From positions 1 through 40,930 of the forward strand of contig JAJPXZ010000123.1 in assembly GCA_021205245.1 (NCBI GenBank): DNA of 40,930 bases, read 5' to 3'. Below, in pieces: positions 1 to 8,492 of this stretch. The DNA is from Planctomycetaceae bacterium. GTDB lineage: Bacteria > Planctomycetota > SZUA-567. The number at the start of each line of letters is the position of its first letter. Position 1 is the stretch's first letter. The translations under genes were made by a program, and so were the position numbers. The notes under the pieces were generated by a model. The model saw nothing but the letters and a program-made list of their open reading frames with translations, ran no database searches and was not told the origin of the DNA.

Positions 1-62
1 GGGTGGTATGGAACAATTGCCAAGTGGTGGAATTTTCGGCTGGGGGGCCGGTCGAATTCTAA

Positions 63-1685
63 GGTATTTTCACAGACATCACCGACCGCCATCGCCTCGA
101 AGCGGCGGAACTGTCCAACCTGTCGAAGAGCGAATTCCTGGCCAATATGTCGCACGAAATCCGTACCCCCATGAACGGTGTCATCGGTATGGTGAATCTG
201 CTCCTCGATACCGAACTGAACTCGGCCCAGCAACAGTTCGCCGAGACGATACGGCTGAGCGCCGAGTCGCTCCTGGCAGTCATCAACGACATACTCGATT
301 TCTCGAAAATCGAGGCTGGCAAGCTTGAACTTGAAAACACAACCTTCTCCCTCCCAGACATGCTCGAGGATGTCTGCGACCTCATGGCTGTGCGCGCCCA
401 GGAAAAGGGGTTGGAGTTAATACTGGAAATCGACCCAGGCCTGCCGGCGGGCGTCCGGGGCGACCCGAACCGCCTGCGGCAGATTATCCTCAACCTGCTC
501 GGGAATGCGGTCAAATTCACAGCCCAAGGCGAAATTCTCCTCCATGCCTCGTCGGTGGGGTCCGGAACGGATGGTGAGGTGCTGCGCTTTAGCGTCACCG
601 ACACCGGTATCGGCATTGAGCCGGAGCGGCTGGCAAAACTGTTCACCCCCTTCAATCAGGGCGGCGCGTCGGTGTATCGTCGCTACGGCGGAAGCGGTCT
701 TGGACTGTCCATTTCAAAACGGCTGGCCGAACTTATGCAGGGCGATTTCGAGGTAACGAGTCATCCGGGCAAGGGGTCGCGCTTTTCCTTTACCGTGCAG
801 CTCGACAAAGCGGACGACGTGGAAAAGCCGCGCGCGCCGCCGTCCGGCTTCAGCGGCCGCAAGCTTCTTCTGGTCGAAGATAACGAGACGTTGCGCCGGG
901 TCATGGTGGCGCGGCTGCGGCGGTGGGGCTTCAGCGTCATCGCGACCGGCGACGCATCCGCTGCCCTGGAACTGGTTCGGGATGCGGTGAACCAACCGTT
1001 CGACATCGCCATTCTTGATAAATACATGGGCGGATCCGGCGGCGAGTCTCTGGCCTGGGCTATCAGGAGCAAGCTCGGCCATGAGACGGTGCCCATCCTC
1101 ATGCTCGCCAACGCCGACGTCATGGCGTCAAAAGAGGAGAAAGGGGAACGAGGTGTGCTCAGCTTGTCGAAGCCGGTGCGGCGCGACCGGCTCGTCTCAG
1201 CCCTGAAAACCCTCCTTGGCCTGCGGCTGGAAGGGGAGGGACTGACGAGAATCAGCGCCCGTACCAGTCCGTTGTGGCGCTGGCGGCACTTGCGGGTGCT
1301 GGTTGCAGATGACAATCTGGTCAACCAGAAGGTGGTAACCGGTCTCCTTGGCAAAAACGGCTGCCACGTCGATGTCGCCTCCAACGGCCATGAGGCCTTG
1401 GGCGCCCTCAGGAGCAATTATTACGATATCGTCCTTATGGATTGCCTCATGCCGGAGATGGATGGGTATGAGGCGACCCGGATGATTCGCGCTCATGGGT
1501 CGGGAGTCCTTAATCCCCATATCCCAATTATCGCCCTTACCGCCTCCGCCATGCAGGGGGATAGGGAAAAATGCATTGACGCCGGCATGGACGACTATGT
1601 CTCGAAGCCTATCATCGCCAAAGACCTTCTCGACGTTATAAGTCGGCATTGTATCACAGAAAGCCTCCGAAAGCTCCCTGGCTAA
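63..1685 (+). CDS. Hybrid sensor histidine kinase, two receiver domains (5' partial)
   Basis: Sensor kinase that autophosphorylates a histidine and passes the phosphate to its own receivers. The N-terminal sensory part lies outside the window. Residues are numbered from the ATG at 147, which is inside the HisKA domain and not the true start. The H-box [11 protein letters not shown] puts the phospho-His at residue 3. The ATPase domain has the N-box Asn120, G1 box DTGIGI (152-157) and G2 box GGSGLGLS (181-188). Receiver 1 (about 239-355) has Asp291 and the SKP lysine. Receiver 2 (about 374-505) has Asp432 in [11 protein letters not shown] and a second SKP. Before the H-box the frame reads [13 protein letters not shown], the usual tail of a PAS domain. 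A TAA at 60-62 interrupts this frame where a PAS residue is expected, probably an error near the contig end. The C-terminus lacks an Hpt domain; a separate Hpt protein is encoded at 8493-8846. Confidence 0.93.
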   Translation, partial: GIFTDITDRHRLEAAELSNLSKSEFLANMSHEIRTPMNGVIGMVNLLLDTELNSAQQQFAETIRLSAESLLAVINDILDFSKIEAGKLELENTTFSLPDMLEDVCDLMAVRAQEKGLELILEIDPGLPAGVRGDPNRLRQIILNLLGNAVKFTAQGEILLHASSVGSGTDGEVLRFSVTDTGIGIEPERLAKLFTPFNQGGASVYRRYGGSGLGLSISKRLAELMQGDFEVTSHPGKGSRFSFTVQLDKADDVEKPRAPPSGFSGRKLLLVEDNETLRRVMVARLRRWGFSVIATGDASAALELVRDAVNQPFDIAILDKYMGGSGGESLAWAIRSKLGHETVPILMLANADVMASKEEKGERGVLSLSKPVRRDRLVSALKTLLGLRLEGEGLTRISARTSPLWRWRHLRVLVADDNLVNQKVVTGLLGKNGCHVDVASNGHEALGALRSNYYDIVLMDCLMPEMDGYEATRMIRAHGSGVLNPHIPIIALTASAMQGDREKCIDAGMDDYVSKPIIAKDLLDVISRHCITESLRKLPG

Positions 1686-2156
1686 CGTGTTTTACAGCCC
1701 CTTCGTTCTCCCGCACAGTGACCGATGTCGCAGGTTACCTCGATTTTCTCCTAAAGTTATTGCTCTTACTTCCGTAAATATAAGATGTAAGGCGAGCAGG
1801 AACGACTGGAGAGTCTACCCCCCGCTCAGAGTCAGGAGTATCTGGCGCTGCCACGTCGTAGCAGGCCCACCGTTTTCGGGGTGCGAGTCGATCGCATTGA
1901 AACGGCGTGTTTGCTAAAACACAGTTGGAATCGAGAGGAGGGAGACGCCACAAGCGTACAGGGGCCATGCCTTATCACTAAACCCTTAATCGGGACCGGT
2001 TATCACAGTCCGCACCGGGCACGGAGGCGAAGCGGAGCATGCGAAATGGATTTCGCCTTCAGGGATGACAGATCAAGGATGACCGCCTTGTCTACTGGTT
2101 GAAGCCCTACCTCCCTCCCATTTTGCCCAATTGACGGAGTGCCAGTTTTTTTTATT

Positions 2157-2183
2157 TCCCCCGGGATACCCCGGGGGATTTTT
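2157..2183 (+). terminator. Rho-independent terminator
   Basis: A 9-bp perfect stem (TCCCCCGGG with CCCGGGGGA), a four-base ATAC loop, then TTTTT. It is preceded by another T-rich run, TTTTTTTTATTT. It lies 470 bases past the kinase stop, so it may end the kinase transcript or an unannotated RNA from the gap. Confidence 0.75.
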
Positions 2184-2309
2184 ATTGGTGCGGGTGACTA
2201 TATCGTTTAATCCGCTGTGCCTCAACATAATTCCCATAGTATATCTAAACACTCATTTGTTTTATTTTTATTAATAAACTATAAAATCCGTTGATTATTA
2301 ACTCGCTGC

Positions 2310-2338
2310 TGGACGTAGTACCCTCTAACTGGTATACT
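2310..2338 (+). promoter_or_regulatory. Candidate sigma-70-type promoter for the XRE gene
   Basis: TGGACG and TATACT are separated by 17 bases in an AT-rich stretch. They would start a transcript about 240 bases before the XRE-family start codon. The -35 box is imperfect. Confidence 0.35.
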
Positions 2339-2587
2339 TACAAAAGGTTTTAAAAGTAATGGGAATACCATGAGCACCTTGGCGGTTCATCTGTGATCCG
2401 TGTGCCTGTCTTAAGTGGTCAATTCCCAGACAATCCGCTGTGTGCCGGCGGTCGCCGATATGGTCACCTACCATGGGTGCTGTCACATGTGTTTGTCGTA
2501 TCACTAGCAGGCCTGGTTGGGCAATCGGCGTTTGGCATCCCTTTTACCTTTGCGAGGCTGTACCGAGGAATTCGTGAAGGGAAAAAC

Positions 2588-3034
2588 ATGCCACAACTGC
2601 CGCAAGCAATTCGTTCAGCAATAGCCCAAAGCATTCGCCGTCACAGACTACAAAAATTTCCTGGACGGGGTGGTGCAAAAGCCTGCGCAGAGGCCTTTGG
2701 CGTTCTACCGCAACAATGGTCGCCATGGGAAAGGGGTATTCGAACCCCGAGTGAACCGCATATGCAACGCCTCGCGGAGTTTTTCGACACAACCATCGAA
2801 GAAATGCGGCGGCCGAATATCCCTGAGGACTCTCTGCAACCCCGGCCGATGCTTGAGCAGGAGCAAGAGTTCTTCAAGGCTATTATTTCGCAAAAAATCA
2901 GCGATACGGCTGCCACGCCCGCGACCCTGCCTGAATTTCTCCTGAAATCGCACAACACCGGTACGAAGGCGGTTTTCGTTATTCAAGTCGAGATGATCGT
3001 CACAGAGGTGCGGTATGCGACCAGTCAGAGGTAG
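2588..3034 (+). CDS. XRE-family helix-turn-helix regulator
   Basis: Small DNA-binding protein of 148 residues. An XRE-type HTH occupies about residues 5-70. The recognition part contains a Trp-Glu-Arg-Gly pair followed by P-S-E-P-H-M-Q-R-L-A, equivalent to the common SxWExGxRxPS...L..IA pattern, and then FFDTTIEEM, like the usual F.vs.deL end of the fold. The remaining C-terminal half is not a domain I recognise. The ATG at 2588 is preceded by GAAGGG at a good distance, so I prefer it to the longer frame from 2393. The gene sits alone between an AT-rich leader and a bidirectional terminator. Its targets are unknown; autoregulation is possible. Confidence 0.75.
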   Translation: MPQLPQAIRSAIAQSIRRHRLQKFPGRGGAKACAEAFGVLPQQWSPWERGIRTPSEPHMQRLAEFFDTTIEEMRRPNIPEDSLQPRPMLEQEQEFFKAIISQKISDTAATPATLPEFLLKSHNTGTKAVFVIQVEMIVTEVRYATSQR

Positions 3035-3062
3035 GCGGGAACATGTCGCAAACCCTTACATT

Positions 3063-3097
3063 AAAAAGCCCCCGGCACGCCGGGGGCTTTTTATTTA
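3063..3097. terminator. Bidirectional terminator between XRE gene and phosphomannomutase
   Basis: AGCCCCCGGC and GCCGGGGGCT form a near-perfect stem around a very short loop, flanked by AAAAA on the left and TTTTTATTT on the right. It can therefore end both convergent transcripts. Confidence 0.9.
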
Positions 3098-3115
3098 ATT
3101 TATAATGGACCTGGA

Positions 3116-4465
3116 TTAATGGCCGCCGTCTGCAAGTTTGCCACCAATAGCCTTTTCCACTTCGGCCTTGGCTTGATCCCGCAATTCGGCCGTATCTGCC
3201 TCGAGGTTGAGACGGAGCACCGGCTCGGTGTTGGACGCGCGAATGTTGAACCAATAGCCGTCGAAATACATCGACAAGCCGTCGAGGTGGAAAACCTCTT
3301 TCGCCTTGGCTGCGTATTCCTGTTCGACCTTGGCGACAACGGCGGCGGTATCGTCGACGACGAAGTTGATTTCGCCGGTGGCGTAGTACTTGTGGAACGG
3401 TTCGATGAGCTCGGACAGCTTTTTGCCGCTCTTCGACAGCACCGTCAGGACGGATAGCATCGCCATCTCGGCATTGTCGGTATAGTGCAAATCGCGGAAG
3501 TAGAAGTGGCCGGAGAGTTCGCCCGCGAAAATGGCCTTGTCCTCGCGCATCATCGCCTTGATGTAGGAGTGGCCCACCCGGCACATCTTGGCGATGCCGC
3601 CAAGGCGTTCAATCTCTTCCTTCACAACCTTGGAGGAACGGAGGTCGTAGAGAATGGTCGCACCCGGGTCCATGGCCAGCATCTCGGACGCCAGCAAGGC
3701 GGTGACGAAATCGGCCGGGATAATGGCGCCCTTTTCGTCCACATACATGCACCGGTCGCCGTCGCCGTCGAAGGCGACGCCGAGGTCGGCCCCGACTTCC
3801 TTGACCTTGGCCACCAGGTCCTGCATATTCTCGGCCTTGATGGGGTTGGCTTCATGGTTGGGGAAGTTGCCATCCGGCTCGAAATAGAGGGGAATCAGTT
3901 CGCAGGGGAGCTTCTCGAAAAGCTTTGGCAGGAACGCGCCCATGACGCCGTTACCGGCATCCACGACAACTGTCAGCGGCTTGATGCTGCCGGCGTATTT
4001 CAGCAGGTTGGCGCGGTATTCGGAGAAGATGTCCTCCGTCTTGACGCTGCCCGCCTTCGCGGCAGAGGTGAAAGCGTTTTTGTTGACCAGCTTTTCCATC
4101 TCGGACAAACCGGTGTCGTAGGCGACAGGAATCGCGTCCTCGCGGCACCATTTGCAGCCGTTGTACTTGGCCGGATTGTGGCTGGCGGTGATCTGCACGC
4201 CAGCGCCCGCCTTCAGGTAGGCGGTGGCAAAATAGAGCATGGGCGTCGACGCCATGCCGATGTCAATAACGTCCACCCCCTGTTTGGTGAGACCGCGTAT
4301 CATGGCCTGGGCCAGAGAGACGCCGGATTCGCGCATATCCCTGCCCACAACCGCTGATTCGCACTTCAATACTTGTGGTGCGGCCTGACCGATAGCTTCG
4401 AACAAGGCTTCGTTGACCTGGTCCGGATACGTGCCACGCACGTCGTATGCTTTAAATATCGCCAT
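3116..4465 (-). CDS. manB: Phosphomannomutase/phosphoglucomutase
   Basis: Interconverts hexose 1- and 6-phosphates for sugar-nucleotide, polysaccharide and LPS precursor synthesis in the cytoplasm. The 449-residue length matches the AlgC/ManB type of the alpha-D-phosphohexomutase family. All four signature loops are present: the phosphoserine loop TASHNPAKYNG (Ser95), the metal loop FDGDGDR (Asp233, 235, 237), the sugar-binding GELSGH (315-320) and the phosphate-binding RASNTEP (409-415). The ATG at 4465 has GGAGG just upstream. It lies 126 bases downstream of the flavin reductase gene on the same strand and may be read from the same transcript. Mannose versus glucose preference cannot be settled from sequence. 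Confidence 0.95.
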   Translation of the reverse strand: MAIFKAYDVRGTYPDQVNEALFEAIGQAAPQVLKCESAVVGRDMRESGVSLAQAMIRGLTKQGVDVIDIGMASTPMLYFATAYLKAGAGVQITASHNPAKYNGCKWCREDAIPVAYDTGLSEMEKLVNKNAFTSAAKAGSVKTEDIFSEYRANLLKYAGSIKPLTVVVDAGNGVMGAFLPKLFEKLPCELIPLYFEPDGNFPNHEANPIKAENMQDLVAKVKEVGADLGVAFDGDGDRCMYVDEKGAIIPADFVTALLASEMLAMDPGATILYDLRSSKVVKEEIERLGGIAKMCRVGHSYIKAMMREDKAIFAGELSGHFYFRDLHYTDNAEMAMLSVLTVLSKSGKKLSELIEPFHKYYATGEINFVVDDTAAVVAKVEQEYAAKAKEVFHLDGLSMYFDGYWFNIRASNTEPVLRLNLEADTAELRDQAKAEVEKAIGGKLADGGH

Positions 4466-4591
4466 TCATTTCCTCCCCGAAAGAACCCGCCCGCTCCCGC
4501 CGTCCCGGCATCCCTCTTGCCAAAGCCGACAACGGACATGGCCCTCAGCCCATCTCCCGTTCACAAAACCTAAATCAGCGGTTATTAAACG

Positions 4592-5194
4592 TCACCTACG
4601 CCGTTTTCGCAAGCCTAAAACAGGCTTTTTCTTCCTGACCGACCAGCCGAAATGTCCCTGGCGTTCGCCCAAAGTGTAATAATCGCCGTGGGCGTAACAG
4701 AGGAGGTCCGCCCGGTCCAGGCGAAAGCGACCGCTTTTATCCATGAGGTCGGCGGTGACCATGACCCCCTCCACCGTGGCCAGAAACAGGTCGTGAGACC
4801 CAAGCGGTAAGCGTTCCGTCACCGTACAGGCGATGCTGATAGGCGCTTCGGCAACCGCAGGGCAGCGCACACCATCGATGGGGGTGGGGGTGAGGCCGGT
4901 GGCGGTCCACTTGTCCTGGTCGCGGCCGGAAACGACGCCGCAATAATCGACGGCGTGGGCCATGGCGCGGGAGGGGAGGTTGACGACAAATTCCCCCGAC
5001 TCCACGATCAGCTCGTACGAGTAGCGGGCCGGTTGCACCGAAATTGACAGCATGGCGGGATTCGTGTTGATGTTGCCGCACCAGGCGATGGTGATGAGGT
5101 TGGGCGGCCCTTCCAGCCCCGCGCAGCTTACCAAGGCGGCGGGGGCGGGAAGGACCATGTTGCCAGGCTTCCATTTGAGCTTGTCGCCCGGCAT
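4592..5194 (-). CDS. Flavin reductase family protein (FMN-binding)
   Basis: Predicted FMN-binding split-barrel protein of 200 residues, of the flavin reductase-like/FlaRed family. The N-terminal WKPGNMVLPAPAALVSC and the following NLITIAWCGNINTNPAMLSISV stretch, where the flavin phosphate binds, are characteristic. The stop codon of panC and the start of this gene share bases (TGATG at 5196-5192). GGAG lies seven bases before that ATG, so I take 5194 as the start rather than the in-frame ATG at 5206; the two would be translationally coupled. The C-terminus is unusually basic (LRKRRR). The electron donor and acceptor are unknown. Such proteins can be NAD(P)H:flavin reductases or simple flavin carriers. 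Confidence 0.85.
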   Translation of the reverse strand: MPGDKLKWKPGNMVLPAPAALVSCAGLEGPPNLITIAWCGNINTNPAMLSISVQPARYSYELIVESGEFVVNLPSRAMAHAVDYCGVVSGRDQDKWTATGLTPTPIDGVRCPAVAEAPISIACTVTERLPLGSHDLFLATVEGVMVTADLMDKSGRFRLDRADLLCYAHGDYYTLGERQGHFGWSVRKKKPVLGLRKRRR

Positions 5195-6060
5195 CAATCG
5201 CTCCATGGGCCGTCGGGGCCGACAAGGATATTGTCGATCAGGCGGACGCCGCCAATCTTGATAGCCCCTGCCATGAGGACGAGATCGTCGACCTTCTCGA
5301 CCTCCTCAAGAGTCTCGGGGGACACGATATCCAGGTAGTCGATTTCAATCTCGTCATCCTGGAGGATGCGCTCCATCATGGTGTTGGCGAGGCGGAAGGC
5401 ATCGTATTCCTTGTCGCGGATGAGGTCGCGGCCCAGCATGAGAGCCTCGCGGAGGGCCAGCGCCCGTTCGCGGTATTCAGGCGGGATGTTCCGGTTGCGG
5501 CTGGACAGGGCCAGGCCGTCCTCCTCCCGAACGATGGGGCAGACGACAATCTCCACCGGGAAATTGAGGTCGATAACCATGCGCTGAATGACCAGCGCCT
5601 GCTGGGCGTCTTTTTGGCCAAAATAGGCGCGGGTGGGCCTGACCAGGTTAAACAGCTTGGCGACAACGGTGGTGACGCCACGGAAATGGCCCTGGCCCCG
5701 CGACATGCCGCATAAGCCACGCGTCAGGGCGTGGACCTGCACCGAGGTCTGCGCCCGTGGCGGATACATCTGCTCGGCTGAAGGATGGAAGACGATGTCC
5801 ACTCCCAACCGTTCGGCTGCCTCGAGATCCGCGTCCCAGGTGCGGGGATAGGACTCATAATCCTCCCCTGGCATGAATTGGGTGGGATTGACGAATACGG
5901 AGATGGCGGTGACGTCGTTCTCGGCCTTGCTCCGCTCGATCAGGGACAAATGACCTTCGTGCAGCGCGCCCATGGTGGGGACGAGGCCGCAATCGGCGCG
6001 GCGGGCAGCCATATCCTCGGCTTCACGGCGCATTTCGTGTATGTCTTCGATGATTCGCAT
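5194..6060 (-). CDS. panC: Pantothenate synthetase
   Basis: ATP-dependent condensation of pantoate with beta-alanine, the last step of pantothenate (vitamin B5) synthesis; cytoplasmic. At 288 residues it is full length. It has the nucleotidyl-transferase HIGH-type motif MGALHEGHLSL (His34, His37), FVNPTQF, GQGHFRGV, YFGQKDAQQ and the KMSKS-like LSSRN. The ATG at 6060 follows a GAGAGG ribosome binding site. No panB or panD is next to it; the neighbours are a HAD phosphatase, folK and a flavin reductase, so this looks like a mixed cofactor operon. Confidence 0.97.
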   Translation of the reverse strand: MRIIEDIHEMRREAEDMAARRADCGLVPTMGALHEGHLSLIERSKAENDVTAISVFVNPTQFMPGEDYESYPRTWDADLEAAERLGVDIVFHPSAEQMYPPRAQTSVQVHALTRGLCGMSRGQGHFRGVTTVVAKLFNLVRPTRAYFGQKDAQQALVIQRMVIDLNFPVEIVVCPIVREEDGLALSSRNRNIPPEYRERALALREALMLGRDLIRDKEYDAFRLANTMMERILQDDEIEIDYLDIVSPETLEEVEKVDDLVLMAGAIKIGGVRLIDNILVGPDGPWSD

Positions 6061-6105
6061 TGGTGCCTCTCGTGTAGTGGTGACCGTGATAAGTGTTCGC
6101 CTCCC

Positions 6106-6750
6106 TCAGGAAGGGAGCAATTCAGCAAACGTGTGTACCGTCAAGTCCGGCTGGACAGGCCACTCTGACGGGTCCATACCGCCCCAACTAACCAGAACCG
6201 TGTCCATCCCGGCTGCGTGGCCGCATTCAATATCAAACGTCGCATCGCCGATAAAGACGCACTTATCGGGCTGGACCCCCAGGCCCTCGGCCGCGAACAG
6301 GGCGGGGGCTGGATCGGGCTTGTGGAGCTCGGTACTCTCCGGCGTGACCAGCAGGTCAAAAAAATCCGCCAGGCCAAGATATGCCAGGAACCGTTCCAAA
6401 CCGGGGCGGCGGCGGGAGGTGACGACCGCCAGCTTCTTGCCCATGTCGTGCAACGCAGCCAAACCCTCCTTAACGCCCGGGAAGGCGGTAAGGTGGTTGT
6501 GGTAGTTCTCCAGCATGTGGGTGGAGTAGATGTCCATGGCCTGACTGTAAAAGCTGTCGTCCCGTCCTTCGCCCAGGACCAGGCGAATCTGCTTGACCAT
6601 GGGGAGGCCGATGGTGGAACCGATGTAGTCCCGGCCCGGATGGACAGCGCCCATCGCCGCGATGGCGTGGTTGAAAGACTGCTGAATAATTTCGCGGCTG
6701 TCCAGGAGGGTGCCGTCGGCGTCAAACAGATAGGCGTCGTATTGCCGCAT
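6106..6750 (-). CDS. HAD-family phosphatase, phosphoglycolate phosphatase-like
   Basis: Haloacid-dehalogenase hydrolase of 214 residues with an alpha-helical cap after motif I (subfamily IA). Motif I is FDADGTLLDS (nucleophile Asp10, general acid Asp12). Motif II is VVTS (Thr111/Ser112), motif III is Lys144 in HKPDPAP, and motif IV is GDATFD (Asp169, Asp173). The overall pattern resembles Gph/PpaX-type phosphatases acting on phosphoglycolate, pyrophosphate or similar small substrates; the real substrate is not deducible. The start overlaps the end of folK by 29 bases and has only a weak ribosome binding site, suggesting coupled translation. In this setting a role in dephosphorylating a folate or pantothenate pathway intermediate is possible but unproven. 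Confidence 0.88.
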   Translation of the reverse strand: MRQYDAYLFDADGTLLDSREIIQQSFNHAIAAMGAVHPGRDYIGSTIGLPMVKQIRLVLGEGRDDSFYSQAMDIYSTHMLENYHNHLTAFPGVKEGLAALHDMGKKLAVVTSRRRPGLERFLAYLGLADFFDLLVTPESTELHKPDPAPALFAAEGLGVQPDKCVFIGDATFDIECGHAAGMDTVLVSWGGMDPSEWPVQPDLTVHTFAELLPS

Positions 6751-7225
6751 CGTCGGGGGGTATCCTTTGCAAAAGTTCCCGAATCGTCAGGTCGAGGACC
6801 GGGTGAAGGAAATCGGGGTCCAGGTCGGCCAATGGCGCCAGGACAAACGCGCGCTCGGCCATGCGCGGATGGGGAACGGTCAAGTTTGGCTCCTCCACCA
6901 CCGAGTCGTCCCAGAGGAGGATGTCGAGATCGAGGAGACGCGGACCCCAGCGGCTGGTTTCGCCCTCGCGACGGCGGCCGCGCAGGCGTTCAATAGCATG
7001 GAGGTGGCGGAGCAACTCGACCGGCTCCAGCCGCGTATCCACCAGACTGACCGTGTTATAGTAATTTTCCTGCCCGCCGGGACCGCCGACCGGCGAGGTC
7101 TCATAGATAGGGGCATTGTCCAGGAGATCGGTGTCGGGGACGACGGCCAGCCCTTTCCGCGCCTCGCGGATGTTTTCCAGCCGGTCGCCCAAGTTGGTAC
7201 CCAATCCCACATAGACCATGGCCAT
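6722..7225 (-). CDS. folK: 2-amino-4-hydroxy-6-hydroxymethyldihydropteridine pyrophosphokinase
   Basis: HPPK transfers pyrophosphate from ATP to the pterin in folate synthesis. It has the start signature VYVGLGTNLGDR, the pterin-site stretch NTVSLVDT, the metal-binding RWGPRLLDLDILLWDD and HPRMAERAFVLAPLAD. The ATG at 7225 gives 167 residues and has GGAGGA seven bases upstream, better placed than other in-frame starts at 7219 or 7243. No folP or folB is adjacent. A GC-rich hairpin precedes it at 7246-7268. Confidence 0.96.
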   Translation of the reverse strand: MAMVYVGLGTNLGDRLENIREARKGLAVVPDTDLLDNAPIYETSPVGGPGGQENYYNTVSLVDTRLEPVELLRHLHAIERLRGRRREGETSRWGPRLLDLDILLWDDSVVEEPNLTVPHPRMAERAFVLAPLADLDPDFLHPVLDLTIRELLQRIPPDDAAIRRLSV

Positions 7226-7245
7226 GCATGTTCCTCCAAACAAGA

Positions 7246-7268
7246 CTCCCCCCGTTTGCCGGGGGGAG
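7246..7268 (-). terminator. GC-rich hairpin between aminotransferase and folK
   Basis: CTCCCCCCG and CGGGGGGAG pair perfectly around a five-base loop, directly after the aminotransferase stop. On the minus strand the tail is TCTTGTTTG, a poor U-tract. It may act as a partial terminator or an mRNA-stabilising element inside the operon. Confidence 0.5.
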
Positions 7269-7279
7269 GGTTCACAACA

Positions 7280-8461
7280 CTACTTGCCCGCGATAGATCG
7301 GATGCGGTCGAGCGCTTCCTGGATGACATCGTCGGGGTAGGTCAGGGATATTCGATAGAAGCCGTCACCGGTGACGCCGTACCCGCGTCCGGGGGTGATG
7401 ACAACGCCGGCCTTCTCGAGCAGATCCTCCGCAAAGGCGGCGGATGAGCCGTTGTATTTCTCAGGTACCGGCGCCCATATGTAAATGGTCGCCTTCGGTA
7501 CCTCCACCGGCCAGCCCGCTTCCGCCAAAGCGGCGGCGACCATGTCGCGGCGGCGCTTGTACACGGCGTTGATGGGCGGGACAAGGGACTCCATGTTGTC
7601 GAGGGCAGCGGCGGCGGCGAATTGGATGCCACGCATAAAGCCGTTGTCGATGTTGTCCTTGACCGTCTTAAGCGCCTTGATGGCGGACGGATTGCCGACG
7701 ACGCAACCGACGCGCCAGCCGGTCATGTTAAAGCCTTTCGACAGGGAGAAAAACTCCACCGCCGTATCGGCCGCACCCGGAACCTCCAAGATGGACGGGG
7801 CCTTGTAGCCGTCGTAGGTGTTTGCCGACTAGGCCGAGTCGTGGCAGATCATGATGTTGTGTTTGCGGCCGAACTCCACCGCCTGCCGGAAGAATTCGAG
7901 CGGCGCGACAGCGGTGGTGGGGTTGTTGGGATAATTAATCCATAACAGTTTGGCCGTCTGGCATACTTCGGGCGGTATCTCGTTGAAGTCGAGCAACCAG
8001 CCGTTCTGCTTACGGAGTGGAACATAGTGGGTGCCTGCCGAACAGAAAACATGGCCGATGTTATAGGTCGGGTAGCCGGGCAGGGGGGCGATGCCGAGAT
8101 CACCCGGATTCAACAGCCCGAGGCAAAACTGGACGATGGCGTCTTTCGACCCGGAGGTAACCGCAATCTGATCATCCGCGAGGTCGACGGCATAGCGGCG
8201 CTTATAGAAATTCTTGATTGCTGTGGGCAACTGCGGTACCGGGCAGTCGCAGCCGTAGCGGTGACGATCCGGGTCGGCCTTGTCCTGGACGGAGCGCAGG
8301 AGTTCGTCCACGATGGGGTCGGGAGTGGGTGTGTCGGGATCGCCGATACCAAGGTTGATGATTTTTATGCCCTGGGCGCGTTTGTCGGCGATTTTACGGC
8401 GCAAAGCGGCGAAAAGGTACGGGGGGAGCTTTTCCAGGCGGTTGGCTGGGGTCAGGTCCAT
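7280..8461 (-). pseudogene. dapL: LL-diaminopimelate aminotransferase-like gene with an in-frame amber codon
   Basis: Class I/II PLP aminotransferase. It resembles LL-diaminopimelate aminotransferase (lysine and peptidoglycan precursor) more than aspartate aminotransferase: N-terminal PANRLEKLPPYLF, GIGDPDTPTP, PLPGYPTYNIG, WINYPNNPT and the PLP-lysine motif SLSKGFNMTGWRVG (Lys242). The frame is open over about 393 codons except for one TAG at 7831-7829 (codon 211), between HDSA and SANTYDGYKAPS. Homologues carry Tyr there (D-x-A-Y); this Tyr contacts the PLP phenolate oxygen. There is no frameshift, and both halves are in the same frame and well conserved. Explanations are a recent nonsense mutation, a sequencing error (TAC/TAT read as TAG), or suppression. 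TAG is a normal stop elsewhere in the window, for example in the XRE gene. The ATG at 8461 follows AGGAGA. Confidence 0.85.
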
Positions 8462-8492
8462 TCGAGGATCTCCTGAGGCTGGGGTCAAGAAT

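Larger units (their letters stand above)
1686..2587. other. 0.9-kb stretch without a convincing gene
   Basis: Short open frames here have no family resemblance and no good ribosome binding site. The first 450 bases are GC-balanced and contain a perfect inverted repeat GCGAAAT-GG-ATTTCGC near 2043-2058. They end at the strong hairpin terminator at 2157-2183. I looked for tmRNA, RNase P RNA, SRP RNA and tRNA signatures and found none. From about 2185 to 2345 the sequence turns AT-rich and contains the promoter candidate at 2310-2338. An open frame from 2393 runs into the XRE gene, but it lacks a ribosome binding site and is probably untranslated leader. Confidence 0.6.

Noticed and set aside
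1686-2160. tmRNA, RNase P RNA, SRP RNA or tRNA in the first gap
   Set aside because: None of the conserved core sequences or cloverleaf arms could be found.
2393-2587. Upstream extension of the XRE gene
   Set aside because: No ribosome binding site or recognisable domain; the ATG at 2588 has a good site and starts the HTH fold.
7829-7831. TAG as a pyrrolysine or reassigned codon
   Set aside because: TAG ends other genes in the window and the position demands Tyr; a mutation or sequencing error is simpler.
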